Below, in pieces: positions 1-10,479 of a stretch of 64,000 bases of DNA. The notes under the pieces are model-generated. The model was not told the origin of the DNA and did not search any database. It saw only the letters and a list, made by a program, of their open reading frames with translations. The position numbers were made by a program, and so were the translations under genes. Each line of letters begins with the position of its first letter. The stretch's first letter is position 1. The DNA is taken from the NCBI GenBank assembly GCA_039519185.1, contig CM076847.1:78901100-78965099 (forward strand), given 5' to 3'. The stretch comes from Astragalus membranaceus. Taxonomy: Eukaryota; Streptophyta; Magnoliopsida; Fabales; Fabaceae.

Positions 1-2
1 AC

Positions 3-225
3 ACAATGTTAGAAGGGCTTGTTTGCTTGCAAGATTGGTTGAAAGGGCAACCTCACTATCTATTTAACGATGAGGACCCTGAGGAGATCTTTAGATTTGA
101 TCAAGGTAAATTTATAAGATTTTATTTATTTGGTTCATATTTTTGTTTGTAGATGAAATCATTTTTGTTTTGCATTTGCAGAAATATGCTCTCAAGATCG
201 TGGTGGTGTTAACCTCGATGACTGA
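3..225 (+). CDS. hAT transposase, C-terminal end (partial, two exons)
   Basis: Exon 3-105 reads LEGLVCLQDWLKGQPHYLF, close to the 'EALVCTQDWLR' end of the hAT dimerisation region in RICESLEEPER/Ac-like transposases. It is followed by an acidic stretch. A donor (caag|gtaaat) at 106 and an acceptor (tttgcag) ending at 181 join in frame to exon 182-225, which ends in a TGA. The product would be the C-terminal dimerisation tail; the catalytic domain and N-terminal BED finger are outside the window. Whether the upstream gene is intact cannot be seen. The family call rests on one motif plus the hAT-like terminus downstream. Confidence 0.65.
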
Positions 226-327
226 ATTTAATTTTATTAGGTTTGTGCAGCTTTTTTTCATTTCAGCTACACCATTTGGATTTGAATTTTATTTTATTTG
301 AATTGGTTTCTGTTGACTGTACTATAG

Positions 328-458
328 GGATTGAATGAAAGGACAAAGAAAAAGGTTATTGTTGGAATGGCTTTGTTGAATATTGCTGAATTTGTGCATC
401 CAACTGATCAAAAGGATTTTGATTTGGAGCTTCTGCTGAGCCCTCTCCTTCACTTTTT
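328..458 (+). pseudogene. Exon-like fragment of an NT-C2 domain protein
   Basis: An open stretch bounded by an acceptor (ctatag) and a consensus donor (gtaagt) reads GLNERTKKKVIVGMALLNIAE, then FVHPTDQKDFDLELLLSP. The 'VGMALLNIAEF...DFDLELLL' pattern matches the N-terminal C2 (NT-C2, EEIG1/EHBP1-type) domain of plant proteins, where 'G.A.LNLAE' and '.FEL.IPL' are conserved. Only one exon is recognisable, with no start codon or neighbouring domain exons. I read it as a captured or relic gene fragment. The assignment rests on about 40 residues and could be wrong. Confidence 0.5.
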
Positions 459-553
459 GTAAGTTCATTCTCAGTTTTTTTCTTTCTTGCAAGGGCTTTT
501 CAATTGTGTATCTATTTGAATTTTATTTGAATTAGTAATTTGATGTTGAGTAG

Positions 554-643
554 GTTCAAGATTGTTATGAGTTGTTTGCTGAGTATGAAGGGGAGTATGA
601 AGGTTCAGGACAAGCAGCACCTGATGATCAGACAACAAACTAG
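554..643 (+). other. Exon-like open stretch, unrecognised
   Basis: After a possible acceptor (gttgagtag) an open stretch reads VQDCYELFAEYEGEYEGSGQ and ends at a TAG at 641-643. It is acidic and low in complexity. It could be an alternative last exon of the hAT transposase or another captured fragment. No family is recognised. Confidence 0.25.
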
Positions 644-810
644 AGGTGGGAAAACTGGAAGTGTTGGAAAGTCAATCTCTTGTTAGTTTTTTTAAGTGAT
701 CATCATGTGATATTTAAGTAACTATAATTGCAATCATTCATGTAATAACATCCTCCATAAATCTGGGAAGTTCCTTTTTGTCCAGTTAGTTAAAAAGTCA
801 CTGCATGCAG

Positions 811-900
811 GTACTGAAGCAGAAAAATGGGATATACAGTGTTGGTGGCATTTGCAATGGAGGAGGTGGTGCATCTGCCCTTGTAGTGGAGCTTCTCTAA
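811..900 (+). pseudogene. Last exon of acetoacetyl-CoA thiolase (gene fragment)
   Basis: After an acceptor (tgcatgcag, ending at 810) the sequence reads VLKQKNGIYSVGGICNGGGG and ends ASALVVELL-stop at 898-900. The glycine-rich GGICNGGGGASALVVEL segment is the conserved C-terminal signature of thiolases. It carries the active-site cysteine region of cytosolic acetyl-CoA C-acetyltransferase (mevalonate pathway). Only this final exon is present, with none of the upstream catalytic exons, so it cannot make an enzyme. Its position between a hAT transposase end and a hAT terminus suggests capture by the transposon. Confidence 0.8.
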
Positions 901-1423
901 GAGCATTTGTGCAAATCAGTTTATATTCTTACTGTGTTGGAAATTAATTTAGATGGATGCAATTAGTTTATATTAATTTAGATGGATGCTAATCAGTTTA
1001 TATTCCTACTGTGTTGGAAATTCCTACTGTGTTTGAATTGTTCTTGTGAAACTGGAAATGTAAAGAATAATTAATTTGGTAATTCCTACTGTGTTTGATT
1101 TGGTAATAGAATAATTATTTTGTAGTTGAATTTGCTGTTAACAGTTTAGTAGTTCTTTAACAGTTCGATGAAAAGAACTATTAACAGTTCGGTTCGATTT
1201 GGGTTTCAAAGTTCAGATAAAACAGAATAGTTTTTAAACAGTTCGGTTTGTAATTAAAACTGTGAACTGAATTGTTAACGTGGTTCAGTTCGGTTCGACA
1301 AACTGTTAACGTGGTTCAGTTCGGTTCGGCGAACTGTTTCTATCAGTTCGGTTTGGTTTGGTTCAGTTCTTTGCCCGAACCGAACCATGAAGAGCCCTAA
1401 TTGTAATGAAGGTTAAATTTAGT

Positions 1424-1545
1424 CGATAAGCATCCCTGCAAGGCCCTCTACCTCATGATCTTCACTTCCTGAAGGATTATAGTGTTCCAAAAATTCACCT
1501 ACTAACCAAAACATTGAACGTGTGTTGTCAATAAGAGCAAAGAAA
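1424..1545. repeat. Direct repeat, copy 1 of 2
   Basis: About 120 bp (tagtcgataagcatccctgc ... gttgtcaataag) is repeated at 2455-2575 with roughly 85-90% identity by eye. The non-autonomous hAT at 1687-2422 lies between the copies. No coding function is seen. Confidence 0.75.
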
Positions 1546-1686
1546 ACATAGCAAAAGCAAGTATATTTGTGGGTGTCATGGTTCGGTTTACGTCACTCCG
1601 TAAGATCGATTCGTTCTAACATTGTTACACCTTCCTACACCCCAAAAACACATGTAAATAAATCATCTTCTAGTAACTCCTCCTAC

Positions 1687-2422
1687 TAGGGGTGGACAGA
1701 AATTTTCTATCCGACCGAATCCGTGATATCCGTTCAAAGTTTTTGACCAACGGGCGGTTTCAGTCGGTCTACGGGTTAATCGGTTAACAGAAACAGGGTA
1801 TTTACGGATTCAACTGGTCGGGCTCGGTTGTACATAAGGTAATCCAACAATAACCATAACCGACCGAAATAGTAGTGTATAGTGGAACTAGTAAGCATGT
1901 TGTTAGATTAGAATAATTAGATGATCCAAGTCCAACTATTTCAATTCCTTTCATCGATGCACTCAATACTATTTCTCTGACAAAAGCAATACTAGGCTAC
2001 CTATAAACATACTATTAAAATATTGGCTTTTAACTTTTCAGAATAAAAGTAAGTCAATTGTTAGATTGTACATAATATTTTATTCTTCTTTCTCTCCCTA
2101 AATAATAAAATAACTTTTCTCTCTGCAAAAGCTCTTCTTCTCCGAACTCGTTTCTTTCTATTTTCAGATCTACAATGGCCATGGATATTATTTCTCGCCA
2201 AAGCTTCTCTCCATCATTTTTATTTATGGTTCTTCTCATTCACCTCTCTCAACCAACCCGCAGTAACCCAACCGAAAACTACCCGCGACCCGCCTAACCC
2301 AAATCCGACTTAACCGTTTTTCTAATTGGTCGAAACTGGGCCTAGTATTCTGAACCGTGGATTGTGGCGGATGGGCTATTTTAGGCCTGAATCCGACCCT
2401 ACCCGACCGATGTCCACCCCTA
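1687..2422. mobile_element. Non-autonomous hAT element with 8-bp target duplication
   Basis: The 12-bp termini are perfect inverted repeats (taggggtggaca at 1687-1698; tgtccaccccta at 2411-2422). The 8 bp cctcctac flank it at 1679-1686 and 2423-2430, the TSD length of hAT. Subterminal parts are rich in short ccgac/cgacc motifs. The 736-bp interior has no transposase; short open stretches inside it are not gene-like. Confidence 0.9.
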
Positions 2423-2454
2423 CCTCCTACTAGGAACAAATGGAGGTGCAATTA

Positions 2455-2575
2455 AATCTAGTCAATAAGCATCCATGCAAGTCCCTCTGCCTTGTGATCT
2501 ACACTTTCTAAAGGATTATAGTGTTCCAAAGATTCACCCACGGGCCTAAACATTGAACACGTGAGTTGTCAATAA
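2455..2575. repeat. Direct repeat, copy 2 of 2
   Basis: Second copy of the segment at 1424-1545, same orientation. It shares the run aaggattatagtgttccaaa and the end gttgtcaataa, with scattered substitutions. Confidence 0.75.
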
Positions 2576-4490
2576 CCTCTTCCATGAGCAAGTTGTACAC
2601 AAATATAACAGTATAAATTTTATCATGGATAAAAAATATATCGTGAGTTATACAAATCTGTAATTAATGGAGTAAAAATAGTTTTTCAATCATCTCAACG
2701 GTCAAAACATTCCATTGGAGCCCTTCATTAACCCATAGACAATATCTTGGATTTATATCCATGCCAAATGTGTCTATGGGTTAATGAAGTCACATACCCT
2801 TAGAGCCCCCCCCAATTTATCAATCGAGGCGTATTCAACACATATATGGATTATCCATCTCTAATTTGTCATATCATGATTTTTTTTATCAATATATCAT
2901 GCCTCTATTAAGAAGTATAGATGCAACGCTGGACAAAATTTGGGTTGTGAGCCAATTAGACCCTTTGAAATCCCCTGGGGATAATATTTAACTTTGAAAG
3001 CTTTTGATATTATAACATCTTAGAAGTAGTTAAAGACAACCTTTCTTCCAATAGCATGGCCAAGTTGAAGCCATGAAAGTGTAGAAAGCTCATTCCATGC
3101 ATTCATTTGAACTCAAGTGATCCCAACCAAGCCAATTAAAGCCTCTTCCTTGTACTTTACTTGTGCCCTACCAAAAGGAGTTTGTCATACAATTAATGCA
3201 TCTACTCGCCAAAGCAAGGTTGGGCTCGGTAAAGTGTCCACACTATATGTGGGATTGCTTGAGCCACCGACTTCACTAAAACGTCTCTCAATCTTTTAAG
3301 ACTTTGAGATGAATCTAATCTATTAATCTGGGAGGTTTACTCCACTGGTGGCTTTTGTTTTTAGTGGTAGGACTTTTCACCTAACTCTAATAGATTGAGA
3401 CCTAATTTTAACCGATCAAGACGTCATTGTTTTCATTATTGAGACTTCCCAACATCTTCTAATCATGTACAATGCATATATAATCGATTAGGATTTCATG
3501 ACAAGGTGCATACTTATGCGAACTCATATGACACTATGACCGACATACACAAACACATATTCATTTCATCACGAACATGAAAGAAGAGTTAGGGTTGTTA
3601 TACCACACACCCAAAAAACCTCTAGAACACCCATTCAACCCAACAAACCCAATTGCTTCTCCATACAACAACCCATCATTTCCGTGAAAATTTGAAGACA
3701 TGGATTAATGCGAGTGCAGTGAAGGTGATGGGCGGAGGAAATGAATTTCCCTACTCGTTTTGTGTACTTTATGTTACCAAGAAGCATGAGCATGGGATGA
3801 ATGGGTGATGTCGTGGGCTACACGATGGATGAGAAAGATATCTCTGTGGTCGATTTGGTGTGGATTAATGCGGAGGCAAGACAAAGATGGTATTGGTCGG
3901 AGAGTTTGAAGTGGATACATGGTTTGGCAATGCTATTTCGGTCCTCGCGGATATTCTTGAACACAAGGGACTTAGAGTTAGTTATTATGCAATGAGTTTA
4001 GTTTTAGTGGGGTGTGGAGGAGGTATTGGTGTACTGATATAGGTGATGGTTCTCCACGTGGTATCGTGGCGAAAGATGGATGGAGTTTACGTGAAGCCCG
4101 TGTTTAGTTACATAGCGGTTGATGTTGATTGTTGTGGTTGTGCCATTAGCACAATTGTGGTGAGAAATTGATGCAATGTTATGCGGATAAATTCCAACGA
4201 CATTGAGGAGAAATGGTTGTTGCTGTCAGTTCTAGTGCTGACTTATTTTGAATAGATTATTATTCTTATAATGACTTTAATCACGTAATGAATTTATATG
4301 TAAAACATCATTTAACACTTTTTAAAATTTAGTTGAGGAATTGCATTTACGCTATGTTTGCGTTACAAGAAATTCTGGCGAGAGAGACGTGAAAGAGAAA
4401 GAGTGGAGAAAAGACTATTTTTCTCACATTTGGTATGTCAAAGAAACATCAGTACAATGTGTTCCACACATTTATGCTTTCTTCATACAT
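2576..4490. other. Intergenic, no gene supported
   Basis: AT-rich sequence with only short open stretches (for example 3117-3299 and 3801-3995 on +). The stretch from 3700 to 4100 has a coding-like texture in several frames but is broken by stops and I recognise no family. It may be a decayed gene or transposon. Nothing else is supported. Confidence 0.5.
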
Positions 4491-4502
4491 TGTGAAGAAA
4501 CA

Positions 4503-5131
4503 GGTCCTCCTCCTCCCCCTCCTCCTGCTGCTGCTTCTTCTTCTTCTTCTTCTTCTTCTTCTTCTTCTTCTTCTTCTTCTTCTTCTTCTTCTTCTTCTTC
4601 TTCTTCTTCTTCTTCTTCTTCTTCTTCTTCTTCTTCTCCTCTCCTCTTCCTCCTCCTCCTCCTCCTCCTCCTCCTCCTCCTCCTCCTCCTCCTCCTCCCC
4701 CTCCCCCTCCTCATTCTTCTTCTTCTTCTTCTTCTTCTTCTTCTTCTTCTTCTTCTTCTTCTTCTTCTTCTTCTTCTTCTTCTTCTTCTTCTTCTTCTTC
4801 TTCTTCTTCTTCTTCTTCTTCTTCTTCTTCTTCTTCTTCTTCTTCTTCTTCTTCTTCTTCTTCTGCTTCTTCTTCTCCTTCTTCTTCTTCTTCTGCTTCT
4901 CCTTCTCCTTCCCCTTCTGCTTCTGCTTCTGCTTCTCCTTCTCCTGCTTCTTCTTCTTCTCCTTCTCCTTCTCCTTCTCCTTCCGCTCCTCCTCCTTCTT
5001 CTTCTTCTCCTTCTTCTTCTTCTTCTCCTCCTTCTCCTTCTCTCGTCGTCTTCTTCTTCTCCTTCTCCTCCTCCTCCTCCTCTTCTTCTTCTGATCTCGT
5101 CTTCTTCTTCTTCTTCTTCTTCTTCTTCTTG
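4503..5131. repeat. Long polypyrimidine tract, (TTC)n/(CTC)n microsatellite
   Basis: About 630 bp in which the + strand is almost purely C and T, with two long near-perfect TTC runs (about 4533-4635 and 4708-4864) separated by CTC/CCCCTC blocks and flanked by CTCC, TTCTCC and TGCTTC variants. Rare purines (TGC, CGT, GAT) are the only interruptions. It is open in several frames on both strands (poly-Ser/Leu/Phe or poly-Lys/Glu/Arg), an artefact of the repeat rather than a gene. Mirror-symmetric homopurine-homopyrimidine DNA like this can adopt triplex (H-DNA) structure. Confidence 0.97.
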
Positions 5132-6160
5132 CCGAATTGTATGCACTTTTAGTTTCTTTAATTAGATTATATTTTAAGTGTTTTTCTATAATTTTCACAT
5201 AATCTTTTTCATCTTCTTTAGTATAGATCATAGGGTGGATTTAATTAAAGTTCAAATAATGATAAAATGATACTTTCAAGAAAAACTAGACTCACCAATA
5301 GCAGCCTACTTAATAGATGAAAGAATCATAAGATCACTAAGAAGAGTAATATCTTCCCAATCATCTAAGATTATCATAACTCTTGGATAAATTCATTTAT
5401 ACTCAATAATATAATTATCGAGGTTTCATCCTTTATCATTTTGCAAAAAGAAGAGCAATCACATTCCACTAGCTATGAAAGAAAATAGCTTGGTACCCAT
5501 TTGGTCCAGAAGTTTTTTTTTACAAGGTCCAGGAGCTTTAAAAGCACCTATGTTTCATCTTTTTGTCTCATCCCAAAACCAAATAGAGATTGAAACTTCT
5601 CAAAATATTTAATGTAAAATTTGAAAAATGGTGTATTTAAGCCTATGTTTGGTTCACAAAAGAAAGTGAGAGAAAAGAAATGTAAGGGAAAGGAAAGAAA
5701 GAGAGTTAAAATGAGATGTTTCTCTTCCCTTGTTTGGTAGGAGAAAAAATAAGAGGAAATAAAAGTGTATACGTATAAAATGACAAAATTAACCTTTAAT
5801 AAAAAAAATAAAATATATTTTTTCAATAAATTAATTTTAGTACAAGGTTAAATATGTCATTTACATAAAAAATGTGTTTTTCCTTACTTTTCTTCTCAAA
5901 ATGGGACCTACTAAAATTTTTCTTTCCTTCAGATTTTATAAGACAACCAAACAAAGAAAAATGATATATTCACTTAAAAAATCGCTAGTCCAGCATTTTT
6001 CCGGTACCGGCTACCATATATACGCTCACTCCTACTCCTGTTGCCTCTCCCAGTAGGTTCAGTACTCTGTACGCGTCCATAGCACAAAAACAATTTAAAA
6101 AAAAAATAAAAAACAATATAACAATAAATAATAAAAAAATGCTCAAAAAAATTAGTAGTA
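5132..6160. other. Intergenic, upstream of KRP; possible MITE at about 5640-5960
   Basis: AT-rich. Between about 5640 and 5960, tgtttggttcac on the left and gacaaccaaaca on the right form weak inverted ends of a type seen in small MITEs, with an A/G-rich left part and C/T-rich right part. I could not define a target duplication. No coding sequence is supported. Confidence 0.4.
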
Positions 6161-6161
6161 A

Positions 6162-6169
6162 TATAAATA
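6162..6169 (+). promoter_or_regulatory. Probable TATA box of the KRP gene
   Basis: The sequence tataaata lies about 215 bp upstream of the KRP start codon and is followed by a CT-rich leader (ctctctcgaattctctctct) typical of plant 5' UTRs. A start about 30 bp downstream would give a 5' UTR near 185 nt. It also rules out the upstream in-frame ATG at 6139 as the translation start. Confidence 0.6.
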
Positions 6170-6378
6170 CCGAAATATTCCCTTTTACCTTTTATTCCTC
6201 ACAACTTCCACCTTTGCTCTCTCTCGAATTCTCTCTCTTCCAACACACAAAACCACTTAACCGGAAAAAACCACTCTTCAAATCCCATCACCTCCTCCTC
6301 CCTCTTCTTCTCTTCTCCTGTGTGCTCTCCTCTTCTTCCGTTCTACGTTGTGGTGCTCTCTACGTGACTATCTCTACG

Positions 6379-8521
6379 ATGGGAAAGTACATGAAGAAAG
6401 CCAAACCGAAAGGTGAACTAGCGCTATTGGACTCCACAAATACCACCACTACCACCACCACCTACTTCGGTGTTCGAACCCGTGCCAAAACCCTAGCTCT
6501 TCAGAACTCTAATCCACAACCTGACATTTCTCCTTCTTCTGGCTCTTACCTTCAGCTTCGAAGTCGTCGCCTTCACAAACCCCCTATTTCTAAACATTCT
6601 TCCAAACGGTCCAAAACTCAAAACCCTAAATCCCCAATTCCTAATTCAATTCGAGTTGCTTCTCAGCATTCTCACCAGGAGAATACTTCCAACCAGAATC
6701 TTGACGCCGAAGAAGCTTCTTTTGGGGAAAATGTTTTGGATTTCGAAGGTAGAAAGAGGTGGGTGTTCCTTTCTTTCTCTTTTTAAGGATAATTTTTTCT
6801 GTATTTTTTAATCTGCTATTTTTTTTTTTTGAATTTTCACTGTGATCGTTTTCTTTGGCGCTCTTCGATTTTTGTCACATAAAGCTGACAACGGATTTTC
6901 TGATTTAATTTATTATTCATTTTTTTTGTGATTTGTTTCGCATAAATATTAAATTAGGGCTAAATAACAGGGTTTTGTTTTGCTATTATTTCACCCCTCA
7001 CGAACAATTAGATCATTGTTTAATTTAATGGTTTCAGCTTGTTAGGCGAAGCTGGTCATGAATTTAACTCGGATATTTTCGATTTTCCCTGATGGTTTCA
7101 TGATAGTTTGTTATGTTAACCATGATTTATGTGACATACTTTTTCTTAGCAATTACATAACTTCATGACGCAATTTAGTTTGTTTCTTCCCCCAAATATC
7201 AGTTCAAAAGATGAGTGAATTTGGTACAGTTTCATTTTATTTTGTTTTGAAGTTTAACTGTGGTGTGTTGTGTTCCTTTTTGAGTGATATACGCCTTACT
7301 TTATGCAACTTCTCTTCCCTTAAGGCGCTTGTCTGTTTTTACATTTCCCCCTTTTTAATTTTTTGATCCTCATCACATGCATTCAAAGTTTCTTTGTGCT
7401 TGTTGCCTGAGTGATTGCTGAAAATCGACTTGAAGATATAAATTAAATAATAATCTGTGAAATCAATTCCATGGTATTAATTCATTTTTTTTCATTTCCT
7501 TTATTCTTTATCACTCTTATTTTATTGTCAGGAAGTGTTGATACTTTGTTACAGACTACAGATGCTTAGATTTCACCCCTTTTGTCAATTTATGTTTTTA
7601 CTTGTTTTGGTATATAGCGATTGAAATATTTGACTAATTTTGCTGGTCATGTGCTGTTGGATTTGTATATGATGATGGTGAACTGGTGATGATAGTTGCA
7701 ATTGAAATGTGTGGAACTATCCCAAATTATAAATTACTCAACTCATTTGGAGATGGATTTTAATTTTTTTTATTTGGAACGAGAATGATGGGATGTGTAC
7801 AGAAGAGAAAAGGAAATTTTTGCAATCTCCCTTTGCTAGCAAACTTCCCACGTGCTCAGCGATTGATTATATGTTCTGAATATTTCTCATAAATGAATGA
7901 GTATATGTAAAATGAAGTTGAAATTGATATTAAATCCTGAGATCTTTTGCTTTAAAGGTGTTGTGCATGTCAGCCTTGAATTTTAAAGCATAATAAGTGT
8001 TTTTTTTTTTCGTTTTAGAAATTTAGACTAATTCTCACTTGAAATGTTGTTTTGTTGTGTTTATCTTTCCTTTTTCCACTAAAATTCTTCGCGTTTCTAG
8101 TTTATGCTAAATTTGCTCCATCTAATTCTTTCAGCAGAAGCACTAGGGAATCCACACCTTGCAATTTGATAAGGGACCCAGACACTGTCAGGACTCCTGG
8201 TTCAACTACCAGGCCTACTTCTTCAACTGAAGTTCACCGTAGGACGGAGCATGCAGCTAGTAGAAGGCAAATCCCAACTGCACGTGAAATGGATGAATTC
8301 TTTGCTAAAAATGAAGAGAATCAGCAAAAACAGTTCATTGAGAAGTATGCTTTAGTAGTTTGATTTTCTTAGTTCTGTCTTACTCAACTGCTGTGGCTTT
8401 TGCATCCCCTAGAAACTAATTAATTTATTTCCCACACGGGTTCATTTCCAGGTACAACTTTGATCCTGTGAAGGAGAAGCCACTCCCTGGGCGCTATGAA
8501 TGGGAAAAATTAAAATCCTAG
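6379..8521 (+). CDS. KRP: Cyclin-dependent kinase inhibitor, ICK/KRP family
   Basis: Three exons (6379-6758, 8138-8344, 8452-8521) give 218 residues. The sequence shows the N-terminal MGKYMKKAK motif, a TTTTTTT run, the YFGVRTRAKTLAL motif (about residues 31-43), a YLQLRSRRL motif and a basic middle. The C-terminal inhibitory domain (about residues 170-218) reads PTAREMDEFFAKNEENQQKQ then YNFDPVKEKPLPGRYEWEKL. In the family this last domain binds and inhibits CDKA/cyclin D complexes in the nucleus, restraining the G1/S transition and endoreduplication. Donors ag|gtgggt and gaa|gtatgc and acceptors cagcag and ttccag join in frame. The start is the ATG in the conserved MGKYMKK motif; the upstream in-frame ATG at 6139 precedes the TATA box. 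The first intron is 1379 bp. No break is seen. Closest type appears to be KRP3/4/5, judged from the N-terminus only. Confidence 0.93.
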
Positions 8522-9672
8522 AAGACAGGCTAGTGTTAAGTGTTCCATCAAGACATAGCAGGGTTAGAATTTGTTTAAACTAGTGGTGGTGTTATTTCCA
8601 TTGTCCATCACTCTCTATTTACTTGTAAAGAAAGTAGGACTTTCAAAATGTGTAGACTAATGATCTGTAACTTTACAGAGGTGGTAATTACACAACAATA
8701 CAAAGTCCTTTGTCTAACAGATCATTAAAAGGGGGCAAGGGAAGGGGGCTGTAGGATGTAGGATTAGAAGTGATAAGTTAGGTTAGGTATGTATGAAGTA
8801 CAGGAAATTGCTTTTGTTCTTGTATTTTACTCTTCTTTGTCTATACTTGTACTGATGGAACTTGAACAAACTTTTAGAAATAAAGACCCGATTCCCTCAT
8901 GTATAAATGCCTATGTCCCTTCCTTTGTCATCTATGGTCAGCTCTATAAAAAATTGGTCTCGTTCCTCCGTGAGACACTGAATCTTTATTTGTTTTAGAT
9001 GATGCTAGCTGTTTCTGTGGACTGTAGCAAAATTGCTGAATTCTGCTGGTCTTTTAAGCGTCCTATAGTGGTGGGGCAAATGCTAGCAGTTAAATGTTTT
9101 GTCTTCTCTGTTTCAAGTTACCACTTACAATGTCCCACAGGTATCTTGGTAACTAGTAGTAGTAAATGAGATTAAATAATTTGAAATGAAGTATGTACTA
9201 AAAGTGAATTTTATACTCTGAATATTTTTTCCAATGGAATGGATAAAAAAGATAAATTTTATTTTATATTTATATTTTAATCAATTGAAAGGGAGGAAAT
9301 GTATTTTATATACTTCACCAGGTTTGTGGGTCTATTGCTTTCCGTCTAAAGACAGACTCAGTAACCTGATGCTGTGGAGAAATTTGCGAATTGGAAAATG
9401 ATACTACTTGCCAATGCTAGAATGAGTATGCGGCCACAATTCGAAGCTTTGCCAAAAAGTTAGAAACAGGTCAAGTTTTTGTGTTTATAGCCATAGCCAT
9501 AGGATAGATAGGATTAGGATATATATCTGCAAATATTCTGAAGCTAAAATAACGCGAGAATACCGGGCTAGAAAGGAGTTCCTTTTTCATATAGGTACCT
9601 ACCTTTCCGTGTAATTTTGAACCGACAATCCTTTTTTTGTGAAATTATTTCCAAACAACAAACACTACAGAG
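8522..9672 (+). other. KRP 3' UTR and downstream spacer
   Basis: AT-rich sequence after the KRP stop. A possible polyadenylation signal aataaa occurs at 8879-8884; the true cleavage site cannot be decided. The rest up to the MITE at 9673 holds no coding region I can support. Confidence 0.5.
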
Positions 9673-10030
9673 CAAGGTTTTAAAAACCGGACCGGACCGG
9701 TCGGTTGAACAGGGAACCGGACCCCTGGCCAGTTGGTTCAACCCCATTTGAACCGCAGGCCATAGAACCGCCCCAGAACCGGATTGAACCGCCAAGAACC
9801 GCTTTGAACCGGGAAAGAACTGGGAACCGAACCGGGTTGAACCGGTTTGAATCGCCCGAAATGTAATTTTTTATTTTTAAATTTACTTTTTTCTCCAAAA
9901 TTTAATATTTTTTATTTTTTATTTAATAAATTACTTATCCGGTTCAACCATGGTTGAACCGGTTGAACCGATTGAACCATAAACCGGAGGTCTCGCCGGT
10001 TCGATCTCCGATCCGGTTTTAAAAACATTG
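9673..10030. mobile_element. Small hAT-type MITE with 8-bp target duplication
   Basis: Imperfect inverted ends (caaggttttaaaaaccgga on the left; tccggttttaaaaacattg on the right) are flanked by the identical 8 bp ctacagag at 9665-9672 and 10031-10038. The 358-bp body is dense in ggttgaacc/ccggttcaa motifs on both strands, which act as subterminal repeats in hAT elements. It has no coding capacity. Inserted about 1.15 kb downstream of the KRP stop codon. Confidence 0.88.
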
Positions 10031-10479
10031 CTACAGAGGGCAGAGGCATGCAGTTGCAGTGTTAAAAAACCGGGTCAATCAGGATGGATTATAATTTATA
10101 TACGACCGACCTATTCAGAAAGTTTAGTGCAACTGCATAATATGACCTAATTAGAGTTTTTAGGTGTCATATTTGCAAAAGAAATTAAAATTTATGATTC
10201 TTTTTTCCAGATATTTCAATATATATCAGTCTGATTAGTGACTCACTAATTCAATAAGGGAGTTACTAATCTATGTCCTAACCGGGTAAAAGATCTATTC
10301 ATCTTTTAAAATATTGCTAAGTGATGTGCTTATGGTTCTTTTGGATTAATAACATTGGATTTGATAAAAGTTCTTTTGTTTCCTATAAGTATGGATTTGA
10401 TAAAAGTCACTTTTGAAGTTCGGTACAAAATAGTATATACTGGGCAAAATATACATATATATGGATTCATGAGAAAAAA

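Larger units (their letters stand above)
1..1399 (+). mobile_element. Right-hand part of a hAT transposon (left end outside window)
   Basis: The element is supported by a hAT transposase C-terminus at 3-225 and by a right terminus near 1399. From about 1140 to 1390 the sequence is full of the short motif ggttcgg/gttcggtt on both strands, typical of hAT subterminal repeats. It ends in the terminal sequence gaagagcccta, whose reverse complement (tagggctcttc) resembles hAT inverted termini. The 8 bases after it (1400-1407, attgtaat) would be the target duplication, but the left end lies outside the window, so this is unproven. Host-like exon fragments lie between transposase and terminus (separate entries). 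Confidence 0.7.

Noticed and set aside
4341..5231. Long open frames (200-274 codons) of poly-Ser, Leu, Phe, Lys, Glu or Arg on both strands
   Set aside because: They exist only because the TTC/CTC microsatellite contains no stop in these frames. Composition is pure repeat and no flanking gene structure is seen.
6139..6378. Upstream in-frame extension of the KRP coding sequence from an ATG at 6139
   Set aside because: It lies upstream of the likely TATA box at 6162, and the conserved family N-terminus MGKYMKK starts at 6379.
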